Origin: Blastomussa wellsi
Lineage: Eukaryota > Cnidaria > Anthozoa > Scleractinia > Plerogyridae
Direction: 5' to 3'
Assembly (NCBI GenBank): GCA_947652115.1
Contig: OX393570.1
Location: forward strand, 15,210,964-15,274,963
DNA length: 64,000 bases
Numbering within the stretch: position 1 is the first letter of the stretch; each line of letters starts with the position of its first letter. Under the pieces are notes generated by a model that worked only from the letters and a program-made list of their open reading frames with translations, had not been told where the DNA came from and made no database searches. Made by a program: the position numbers and the translations under genes. Positions 1 to 12,600 of the stretch are shown in pieces.

Positions 1-238
1 ACTAAGAGGGACAGGTACAGTGTAGCTCTGGGGATGGGAAGGTAGTAATGAGAATAATAGTGAGACCTACATGGTCTCAATTGAGTGTCAGGACCTAGGA
101 TGGAACTTAATTTTATATGGACGTTTTGACATGCGATCCCGACCACTCGCGTTTGTGTGACAAATAATTCCTTGATGGCTATAAAAGCTTGTGAAAGCTA
201 ATAAACTTGAATTGTATCTATGTTTTGTATGTTTTTAA

Positions 239-3171
<2,933 letters not shown>

Positions 3172-4080
3172 ATCAGCTGTCAATCACACCCTTATTTGGT
3201 TCAGCTAAAAAATGGACAGAAATTCTTTAGAGTTTATTTTTTACACAAAATGTTATTTTTATTGGTTAATTTCATTGACAGAGACTTTTAAAAGTTTTTT
3301 TGTTGTTTGTTTTTTGAGCATGTACAGTAATGAAATAATTGCGTTTTAGTTTTTTTATAATCTATTCTGTAAATTTTATTCAGCGACATTTTAGGCCTTG
3401 TGAGGATCAACAAGAAATAGTTGCGTTTTCACGGAATCCTCGTTGTCTATGTATTATGGAAATCTTCAAGATATTCATTAATATTATCAGATAAATTAAA
3501 TTTTTAAGGAGCAGGAATGTAATTACAGAGTTCCAATTTCCGGTAGCGAATCTCAGTACAGGTGTATGAGCGAATGATCGCCAATTAATGCCTGGTCTAT
3601 ACCAATAAAGCCGGCTTAAAAATGATTCCCTTGAAGTTATCTGCGATCTCACCAATTCCAATTTATTTGTTATTTTTGTTTCTGAATGAGATCAGATCAA
3701 CAATCAGTTTGATTTACCCAAGGAAAGCTACAACCGTGGTCACAAGTGTTGGAAAAAACAATTTACACACATTTTGTCTCTGCCCACACCTATGCAATGT
3801 TGACGGTAAACATTCATCTGACTCGCGAGTGCATTTTATCGTTTTCCAACATTGAAAGGGGAAACTGAAGCGAATTTAACAGTTATTACGATCATAATGT
3901 CATGTTTTTACATGTTTTCCAACAATATTCCGCGGCTGTAGTATTTACAGTAAAGGCTTTGCATCAGACCGTTTGTTGTTTCAAGCCTACTTGCTTGAAA
4001 CAAGTCCAACTTTTTTCGCGCTCAGTCTCTTCACGCACGAAAAAACTTGCTTCATTTCCGAGTTCTCTTTTGCCTCGGTG
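3172..4080 (+). other. PAK 3' UTR and downstream intergenic DNA
   Basis: Follows the PAK stop codon. It is T-rich, and the first canonical AATAAA I see is at 3604-3609, about 430 bases past the stop, so the 3' UTR may run to about 3630. From there to 4080 I see no gene or clear repeat. Confidence 0.45.
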
Positions 4081-4197
4081 TCAAAACGAGTTTAAGTGCA
4101 AAACCATTCATATGAAAATGTGAACTGCATCTTTATTTTCATACAAATCGAACTCATTTTCATATGAATAGTTTCGCACTTAGACTCGTTTTGAAAC
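4078..4197. mobile_element. Palindromic MITE with ~40-bp arms
   Basis: The left arm AAAACGAGTTTAAGTGCAAA is mirrored on the right with few mismatches, and both arms carry ATTCATATGAAAATG. A spacer of about 30 bases separates the arms. Foldback structure, no coding capacity. Confidence 0.7.
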
Positions 4198-4282
4198 AGC
4201 GGTTAACGGGTCAGGTCGATCAATCTGCAATTTGACCGTCACCGACGCTTGGGGGAACAAAACAAAAGCTTTTGCATCGAGG

Positions 4283-4601
4283 CTTAGGGGGGTGATTTCA
4301 TGGTTAGCCGGGCTGAGATTTCAGACTGGGTTCTGAAAGAAATCCTCTTGAAATGAAAGTGGCGATTACATGGAGAAGGTTTAGCCCCGGGCTGAAAATT
4401 CCGAAAAAAGTCCAAGTAATGGAAATGGAATGGTAGCTTGGGCTGAAAAGGCAAAATGAGCATGCGCAGTGAGGTTGTTTTCTATGGATTGTATTTCAGC
4501 CCGGATAGAAATTTGTCATGTAATCGCAACAATATTTCAGCCCGCCCCATCGGGTTGAAATTTCAGCACGGGCTGAATTTCGCCATGTAATCGTCCTCTA
4601 A
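4283..4601. mobile_element. Foldback element rich in GGGCTGAAATTTCAG
   Basis: Ends CTTAGGGGGGTGATTTCATG and, inverted at the right, CTTAGAGGACGATTACATGG, each followed by copies of an AGCCCGGGCTGA-type motif. About 320 bp and non-coding. Confidence 0.6.
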
Positions 4602-5128
4602 GGGATGAATAAATAATTTCTTTTGTTTTAAACCCCCAAGCCTCGGCGCCATGTTAGAATTTTAATATATCTGAATTGGCCATTACAATGCCAAATGATG
4701 TGGTTTTTTCGTTCTCCGAATGCGGCTTGATGACGTAATATATTTCAAATTCCCCTTCAGGCCAGCTCGTTTTCGTGACTTCTCGACACTGCCGTGGAAA
4801 TGAAGGAATTCTGTGGACGCGAATATTAATTATATCATGATATTTAGCCGACGAGGTCGTCGACAAAATATCAGGCGATATTCCTTAAGATTGAGCAAGA
4901 AAACAGGAATTGAAAATTTGGCTTTTGCGCATTTCAAATTGTAAATTAGGATCATACAACATGGCCGCCACGCTTATTTTCGTTTGAATCCCTCTGGATT
5001 CGTTTACAAACCGGCAATTGAACATATCGAATGCCAGTATGATCATACATGCCAAAATTTGGGACTTCGAAACTCGGAAGGAATGGGTGCTGCGTATGCG
5101 TTATAGCAACCTGAAATTGGGATTACAC
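4602..5128. other. Intergenic, no recognisable gene; one half of a direct repeat
   Basis: Contains CAACATGGCCGCCACGCTT followed by AAACCGGCAATTGA near 4958-5020, which recurs at 6807-6876 in the same orientation. A 70-codon reading frame on the - strand (4866-4654) has no recognisable domain. I see no other structure. Confidence 0.4.
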
Positions 5129-5366
5129 TTCTTGTCTCCAGAGGCCGCGATTCGTTTGGTCAGCACCAAGGAATCGAGACCTGGCCACAACCAAATTCTG
5201 AGCATGCGTAAAGAAGTCGCTTTCAGATTTGTCAGATTTGATTTTGTGCATGCGCAGAGTGACGGGAAGTCCGTTAATCGCGGACTTTTGGTGTTGGAAC
5301 TTCCAAGAGGTTGCGATTCTTGCTGCTGACCAAAAGGATCGCGGCCTCTGAGGACGAGTCTCTGGT
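5129..5366. mobile_element. MITE with ~40-bp TIRs (CAGAGGCCGCGAT...)
   Basis: CAGAGGCCGCGATTCGTTTG at the left is mirrored by the inverse of CAGAGGCCGCGATCCTTTTG at the right, and both arms continue into GGTCAGCA. About 235 bp. The long open frames on both strands here are an effect of the inverted repeat. Confidence 0.75.
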
Positions 5367-5633
5367 CTCATTAACAATTGAAGGGGTGAGTGCAAAAGGG
5401 TGCTAAGTGACGATTTTGGTGTGTTTTTTTTTCCCTCAAAAGTGCCTGAATTTTTGCATGTGGTTTTCAATTGAACAGAAAAACATCACCATGTATTATT
5501 TTTCGCTGGTTTGCTCTTCGTTTTCGAGAAATAACGTATGCGAAAAACCTCCCGTTTTCTGCCGGCATCTTTTGCCGCACGAGAAACAAAAGAAGTCTTT
5601 TGTTTCGCTGAACAATGAAACCAGTGAAGCATC

Positions 5634-5714
5634 ACTTATTCCTCGAGCCCGATTGGGCTCTGAGTTCAATAGCCCATGAGGCCGAAGGCCGAATGGGCTA
5701 TTGACTCAGTGGCC

Positions 5715-5735
<21 letters not shown>
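5634..5735. repeat. Nested palindromic repeat around ATTATTCCTCGAGCCC
   Basis: The outer arms ATTATTCCTC / GAGAGGAATAAT enclose a second palindrome, AATAGCCCAT...ATGGGCTATT, centred on GGCCGAAGGCC. Foldback repeat, non-coding. Confidence 0.65.
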
Positions 5736-5741
<6 letters not shown>

Positions 5742-5755
<14 letters not shown>

Positions 5756-5936
5756 GAAAGTATAGATTTATCTAATACTCGTCCGAAACTTCAGCAAAAC
5801 GCAATTCAGCCGCCATTGTTTTGGTTTTCAAAGCCGGTGCTTTCGCTATTAGTGGGCTATAACATATAGCCTGGTAGTAGCGCAACCAATCAGAACGCAG
5901 CATTGATAATGGACCACTAGTTGGATTTTACTAATA
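5742..5936. mobile_element. MITE with TIR TAGTAAAATCCAACTAG
   Basis: TTAGTAAAATCCAACTAG at 5744 is inverted at about 5917-5936 (CTAGTTGGATTTTACTAA). About 195 bp. It directly abuts the truncated CACCTTATTCC element starting at 5937. Confidence 0.65.
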
Positions 5937-6085
5937 CACCTTATTCCAAAATGGCCGCTGATTTCTGCGCATAGAAATTGGCCCTTGTTACCTCGTTCAA
6001 GATAAAATATTCTTTTTATCTTTTGAGCTTAAAAACGAGGCAAGAAGGGCTAATTTGAATACCAACAAAAGAATATAAGACTGAG
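5937..6085. mobile_element. CACCTTATTCC MITE, copy 1 (3' TIR lost)
   Basis: Matches the intact copies at 7230 and 16782 from CACCTTATTCCAAAATGGCC to the ACAAAAGAATAT motif, then diverges before the right TIR. Preceded by TA. Confidence 0.8.
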
Positions 6086-7119
6086 GAGACTGCGAAGACT
6101 GAGGCCGACAAAACAAATACGATAGTATATTTTTAAAGTTCTTTGCATTAGTAAATTACATGTTAATATTTTTATCAGCTTTGTGTCAGCTTTGAGGAGG
6201 CATTAACAGTTTTCCCTGCGTATAAAGAATATTGATGGGATATTGGTGTAGTATCGGTTAGGCGCGCACGGCAGTCCCGGTTAATTTTTTAGTAAGCTCG
6301 TAAAGCAACTCTGGGAAATCAATAAATATCATTAAAATACAAAAAAAAACTCTGGGTAATTCTTGCAGCCACGAGGACGAGGACAGGTATTGCGTACGGG
6401 AGGAAGATATTTGCAAAGTTATTTCAAGGTGAGTATCTTTCATCAAAGTGATTTCTTTATCTCGTTGAATTCAAAAGTTATTCAGCAGTACTGGATAGAA
6501 TTGTTCTGAACAGAACTTGATTTGTTAGACACAAGTCGGCATCGGGGTAGACAGACTCGATCCAAACACGTATAAAGTAAACAGATCAGGATCACAAATT
6601 AAAATTCAAAACGCACTTAAGAAACAACAGCAACATGTATCCGAAGTAACCGAGTTTAGTTTCGTTTTGTTATTTCAAGGGTCAGAAAATAGCAAAGGAT
6701 TAATAAACGATGTCATTTCAACGATTTTTCTTGGTTTGCAACTGACGTCATCGACGCAATGTTGGATGACAGAAACAAAAGATTTCTGAGCCTCTTTTGT
6801 TTGGTCATCCAACATGGCCGCCACGCTCATTGTCACTTGAGTCTCTCGGGATTGGTTGCAAACCGGCAATTAGATAATTCTTGCAGCCACGTGCACGAGT
6901 GTAGTCGCGCTGGTTAAAGCGATCCCAACAAGCAAATTGCCTCGATACATGAACTGAATATATTTTCACAATAAATAAATAATACAGTTTCGTTATTGTT
7001 TATGGAATTTTTTGCAACATCGTTTCGTTTAATTTGATAGCTTGGAAGCATAAATATAAAGTTATTTTGTAATGAAAGTTATATGGTTCGCTACATAATA
7101 AACGTGATATATTACCAAC
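6086..7119. other. Intergenic, no gene seen; second half of a direct repeat
   Basis: Holds CAACATGGCCGCCACGCTC...AAACCGGCAATT (6812-6870), the partner of 4958-5020. The string TAATTCTTGCAGCCACG occurs twice, at about 6358 and 6875. No splice-bounded exon or known domain was found. Confidence 0.4.
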
Positions 7120-7198
7120 CTCGTTCCCAGGGTCCCTCTCTCATCGGCCCCTGGAGCCCTGGAGCGGGACGGGAAGGAGAGGACCCTGGGAACGAAGT
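7120..7198. repeat. 80-bp foldback repeat CTCGTTCCCAGGGTCC
   Basis: CTCGTTCCCAGGGTCCCTCTC and its inverse GAGAGGACCCTGGGAACGA flank a GC-rich loop. A compact palindrome. Confidence 0.7.
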
Positions 7199-7229
7199 TG
7201 AACTATTACTAGTTTACGCTGATGACATA

Positions 7230-7397
7230 CACCTTATTCCAAAATGGCCGCTGATTCATTCACAGACAAATTGGCCCTTGTTGCCTCGTTCAAGATAAAA
7301 TATTCTTTTGATTTTTGATCTCAAAAACGAGGCATTAAGGGCTAATTTGAATACCAACAAAAGAATATTAAGATGGTAGCCATATTGGAATAAGGTG
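7230..7397. mobile_element. CACCTTATTCC MITE, copy 2 (intact, TA target duplication)
   Basis: 168 bp with inverted ends CACCTTATTCCAAAATGGC / inverse of CACCTTATTCCAATATGGC, flanked on both sides by TA. The TA duplication suggests the Tc1/mariner superfamily. The third copy, at 16782-16949, has exactly the same length. Confidence 0.85.
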
Positions 7398-7429
7398 TAT
7401 GAACAAATCTCTTTGCCATATTTTCTCTC

Positions 7430-7640
7430 GCGAGTTTAATTTTTTTGGGGGGAAGGGGGGGGGGGTGCTGATGCACATTTCTTCTGGCAATGTTATAAAA
7501 CTATTGGTTCATGCTTTAGCTGTGCACAATCGAGTTTATGGTGCACATGGCGGGGTGGTGGGGGGGATGGGTCGTTTAGAGAGCACTGAAACAGGTACCG
7601 AAGAAGCTAGAGTTGCTAACGGCGTTCGCCTCGAGAAACG
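7430..7640 (-). pseudogene. Decayed transposase-like fragment, related to 52600-52830
   Basis: The - strand of about 7480-7565 aligns by eye with the + strand of 52740-52820 (shared GTGCACCA..ACTCGAT, AAGCA.GAACCAAT, TT.TA.AACATTGC). Stops interrupt the frame. G-runs at 7446-7466 and 7547-7570 are later expansions. Low-confidence remnant of a hAT-type transposase. Confidence 0.3.
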
Positions 7641-7727
7641 TATGGGCATTTAAAACTTTGAAATATACATTTCACACGATATATTTAGAAATATGCAACA
7701 AATATTTCTTCGCTTCATACCGTAAAC

Positions 7728-9134
7728 TGTCGCTTATAAGCCCCCCCCCCCCCCGCCGCCCCGTTGTAATCGTGCTCGCAAGGAATTAGCAAAAGAATAG
7801 AGACTACATATTAAAACGCAACACTTTATGTTTGAAGTCCATGCACGAGAGTGACAAAAAGACACGACCCGAACCACTCGAATCTCGCTCAATCCTGCTC
7901 TTTCTTCACGTGAGGCTAATTCCACTTCACCGTTATAGGCCCATCTGCCTGTAAACAAAAATATGCATCCGATTATAAGCTAGGCTCTCTCGAGTCCGGT
8001 CTTCGTTCCTCCCCGAGAAGTGTGTTCGGGGAGGAGCGCGGGCTCCGGTTCCCGAACAGCGGCTGGTAATCGAGCCTAATTATAAGCCCCCCTCTAGCTT
8101 TTCTTGTTATGAGGAACTCTGTACTACCTCAAACAGAAAATTCGGAAAATTATTGCGGAACAATAAGTTTATTACTCCTCTTTTATTATCAACTCTAATT
8201 AATAACTAAAAAACCCCAACGCGCTGAATCAACAGAAGTCGTCTTTGGCGTGTCACCTTTTTATACATCATCCAAATGTATTCTTGGTTTTCATGTGACG
8301 TCATAAAATACTGAAATCAAAATTCGCTAGGCCTGCTAAATTTTCGTTGCTAGGTGTAAGGTTAACTAAAAGTATATATCTTTTCGCAAATTTTCAGCTC
8401 GATAGTACCCTTCGTTTTGAAAACAGAGCGTCTTGAATATTTGAGTTCTCGGTCGTATGTGATATCAAGCTGAGAACCGTGACAAAACTGTTTTGTTTAG
8501 AAAGCCTATCCTTTCGATTTTCATATGTTTGAACATTTCAGATATAATAAGTGGTGTTTATGTGTAAGTATAATAGCTCATAAGCCAACAGTAATCGCTA
8601 TTCTAGCTCAATTGAATTCAAGATGGTTTCGCGTGCATCTCGGCGGCCATATTTGTGCCCCTCGGAAGGACACAAATATGGCGTCTCCATACTAAGCTTT
8701 GTAAATTTGCGTGGAACGTTTCGGCAAATAACTCGCGAACGGGACACCGCACAGGCCTGAGACTTGGAGAAATTTTTTATTTATTTATCATCTACACTCT
8801 CAGGAATTCTAAGCTTCTGTAGTTGAATCGTTTTGAATTTAGTTTTTGATAGCGTGACAGTGAAAACCACCAATTGAAATGAATTCGATCTGCTATGACG
8901 ATTTGAAGCTTAATTAAAAACCAGTGAATGCAAACCGTATTTTGATCAGCACTGCTATAGCTCGTCTCTAGGCGTTGTTTTCTATTCCGGTTATAAGCCC
9001 CCTCGGATAAAAGCCCTTCGGTATATAAGCCCCCTCGGATAAAAGCCGCTCGGTATATAAGCCCCCTCGGATAAAACCCCTTCGCTATATAAGCCCCCTC
9101 GGATAAAAGCCCCTCGGTATATAAGCCCTCCTAC
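7728..9134. repeat. 'ATAAGCCCCC' repeat block with a 32-bp tandem array at 8995-9134
   Basis: Starts with CGCTTATAAGCCCCC plus a C-run (7739-7754). A second TTATAAGCCCCCCTC lies at about 8082. About four and a half tandem copies of TATATAAGCCCCCTCGGATA + AAAGCCCCTCGG lie at 8995-9134. The stretch between, 8110-8985, has no gene I can recognise, only a small foldback at 8645-8692 (GGCGGCCATATTTGTG...). May be a single non-autonomous element, but no right terminus is clear. Confidence 0.5.
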
Positions 9135-9753
9135 AACCCCTTAAGTCTGGTTTGAGTCTCAAGTTCTATTAGTATTAAAACAACGTTCCCAGTGTTTTGA
9201 ATATACCGGAATTGGAGTTATTCAAAACAAATAACTTCAATTCCGGGACTTCAAAGGCTTTTGGACTAAAAATATTTACAAGAAATTGTGTTCGAGGCAT
9301 TAATTAAGCAAGAGGCCACACTTTTTAGGAGTTCACTGGCGTAATAAAACCACGTGGGATGTAAGTAGAACTCGTCAAAACTGATTTACAAGCTTTTCGA
9401 GCGCAGAAAGTCGCTAACCAAAATATAAGCCGTACAATTCGCTGGCATAGCGCGGCTACAAAAAAGGGCACTTCACATTCCTTTATATCACAAATGGTTT
9501 GTTTGACCGAAAGCAGTCAAGACATACGATATGGTCGCATGATAAACTATCAATTTCAAACTTACATTCACTGAAGTTTTTTTGTATGTAATTGCTCAAA
9601 TAAGAAACCTAGTGTCTCATTTCATATTATTCTCTCTTTGAGATGTGTCATTCAATATCCTTTAATCAAAACGATAGGTGAAACAACAAGGCGCAGCTTT
9701 CTTTTTTAGACCTCCTTCGAGGTGTCTAGATATTGGATGGATGAAACTGATGA
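9135..9753. other. Intergenic, no feature seen
   Basis: AT-rich, with no conserved-looking reading frame. It lies just downstream of the MACPF gene 3' end; the likely poly(A) signal is given separately. Confidence 0.4.
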
Positions 9754-9759
9754 TTTATT
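9754..9759 (-). terminator. Poly(A) signal of the MACPF gene
   Basis: AATAAA on the - strand, about 57 bases past the MACPF stop codon (9818-9816). Position suits a short 3' UTR. Inferred from the hexamer only. Confidence 0.5.
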
Positions 9760-9815
9760 TATGCGTCATTGAGAAGGGCGACTACAGGTCACTACGTGAC
9801 TACATTGCTAATGTT

Positions 9816-12446
9816 TTAGACTATTTTCTCTGTAACCTTAGTGTAATCTTTCCACACAAAATGCATCTCGGAATAATCATCCATTTCAACAGCAGTGATT
9901 TGTTGTTTTGAATACAGCAGGCAGTTACCCTTGGCGTTCTCACACCAACTTCCTTGCACTGGGTTACACATCACAAAAGCCTGGCAAAAGGCATCCTCTG
10001 CACAATAGGAACTACACTGCGTGCTGTTAGCCGCCTGCACTTTGCCACGGCGTAGTTGATTCGGTTTGACCTTCAGCTGAACCAAAACAAGGTTTTTCTT
10101 TTTCCTTTGTAGTCTCGGCAAAAACACCACGAGTTTCGATGATAGTGCCGCATCGACTTTGAGCAATTCCAACTTTGCTTTCGTGTTAAGAAGCTTGCAG
10201 CCTCTCGAAACAGTGTACTGAACTGCCACGCAATCCTCCTCCAGAAGACAAATAGCTCTACAGTCGGTCTCATCTACGTTTCTCAAATATCTATAGCCTG
10301 AAAGGAAACAAAAAAGAGTAACGTCAATACATTAAGAAGTTGAGAATAGTTTTGGCAGTGATAAACATGTCTTTATGTGAGAGGCGTGGTGGCTTAATGG
10401 TCAGCGCGCTGGATTCCGGATCGACGTGGATCGGACGGATCGGACGGTCCAAGTTCGAGCCCTAGCCGGGGCACTGCGTTGTGTTCTTGGGCAAGACATT
10501 TAACCGTGACAGTTCCTCTCTCCAGAACATTCCTTGCCGCTTAATACTACAGAATACAGGGATAAGCTTTTCTATAGAGGAACCGAGTTGTTTCCCAATG
10601 CAGCTACATCTGGGTTGCATAAGTTCCCTTGAGCTTTTTTTACGAACTTCAGTCCTCTCGTACATCATTTTAAGCTTGGCAGTACAAAAATGTGTAGTGC
10701 ATGGAAGCACGCTTAATATGATTGAGTTTCAAATAATGGCAAAGGCATCCATTTTTTGAGCATCTTAAAAGTGCTTGTTAGCTTTCCTAAAGAGAGAGCT
10801 TTTTAACATTAGAAAAAAGTCAGCCTGACATTTTCAAGTTCTGTGATTTGGAAAAATTGATGTAAACTATGTATGGTGACCCTCTTTCTTAAAGTTTGAT
10901 ATCCATCTCTATGTTCTAAGAGCGTTTCCCTTATGGGTGAACTGAAGAATTTAGCCTTTTAATTTTTTATGGCCCTTTTACTAAAAAGCCGAAAAATGTC
11001 TGTGACATGCAGTGTCCCTTTAATGTCGTGATAGGGTCTACTGTATTTCAGATTTCTCCGTGTCAAATTTGGGTTCATGTATTTACAATATATGATTCAG
11101 CAGCTTAGAACTTTAACAAATCTAACAACGTCGATAACATTACCATATGATTTCACTTCAACTCCTTGCAGAGAGATTGCCAAATGAATGCCATCATCAC
11201 ACGAGTCTACGCTTCCCTCTTGTTTCAAAGCCAGACAATAATTCTTGGTTGCGTTAATGAGCATCTCGCGCACAGCATTCACGTTAACCTCGGGTAGACG
11301 CTTGGAGTATGTTTCAGTGAACAGGGTATGGATGGCTGACAGAGAGTAGGTTATTGGAACCGGGTTCTCTTGCACAGAGGAAGCCCATGTCAAAGCATCG
11401 CCGTTGCTGGGAGGAGCTGCCCCTACAGTAATGGTGCTTGTTTCCACGGACTTCTGAAAATCGGAAGCAGCAGTTCTTTGCTCTGAGTCCATTGAAAATC
11501 CTCCTCCAACACTGAAGAGCCCTGAATAACTAGCTTGTGCCTCCACACTTATTTTCTTGGTTCTGAGCACTTCGTATTTTGTCTGGCTCACTTTGTGGTT
11601 TTTCATGAATCGGGCTCCAAAAGTTACCTCTGTCACGTAGTGGGTTCCATAGTATTTAATGAACTGAATAATATCATTCTTGTTAGTAGCTGAGTCGGAG
11701 AGTCTCTTTGCCCAGTTCACAAACCCTGGATGAAATGGTGGGGGATCTGTCAGTTCTATTTTACTGAAGTAGTAACGACACTGTGCTTGGGAAATAATGT
11801 ACAAAAACTCTCCTGACGACATCTGTGCCATGGATTCTTTGTAGCTTGCGCTTGCTCTGAAGTTGAAGCCCCATCCACCTCCTATGGTACATACAAGCAG
11901 TCATTCAATTCTAGCAGTTTATTGGATCGTCATGAACCGGAACACCGGAACATCCCGGAACACGGAACATCGGAATACCGGAACACCCCGGAACACCATG
12001 GAGAATTTAATTTTTTTACGAATAATATTTTAAATTTATGGGGTGTTCCGGTGTTCCTGGTTTTAGTGTAATATTCTTATTGGATCGACCTTATTTAGTC
12101 CAGGTAGGAGAAAATGCTAACAAGCAGCACAAATTAAGATTTCCCGTTCAGGTTTCAAATTCTCTGGTGTAGTTAATGGCACCCCTGTTAGTTTTACAGC
12201 TGCAGTAGCAATTTGAGAAACCGAAACGTTTTTTAAGTACACTGCCTTACCCATGTGCTTTACACCTCGTAGAGCTTTATGTGACCTCGTTTTTAGAAAA
12301 AAAGTATGCCCTTGACACCTGGGCGAGGCGGGAAACTATTTTCTTTTAATTAGCTTCGGTAGCCAATCATCACTTTCACAAGTGTATATACTAATACGAA
12401 ATATGTTCTCTTCACCTCGGTATTAACCCTTTCCTGCCCAAGCGTG

Positions 12447-12486
<40 letters not shown>

Positions 12487-12567
12487 GCGTCAAAGGGAGA
12501 CCCCTTGGGCAGTAAAGGGTTAAAAAACTATCTCCCTTAACCCTTTCCTGCCCAAGCGTGACTTATG

Positions 12568-12600
<33 letters not shown>

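Noticed and set aside
5018..5470. Overlapping ORFs of 103 and 115 codons on opposite strands
   Set aside because: They lie in a MITE whose inverted arms mirror each other's open frames. No domain.
7734..7958. Short - strand ORF ending in poly-Gly
   Set aside because: Ends in a C-run homopolymer at a repeat terminus; no domain.
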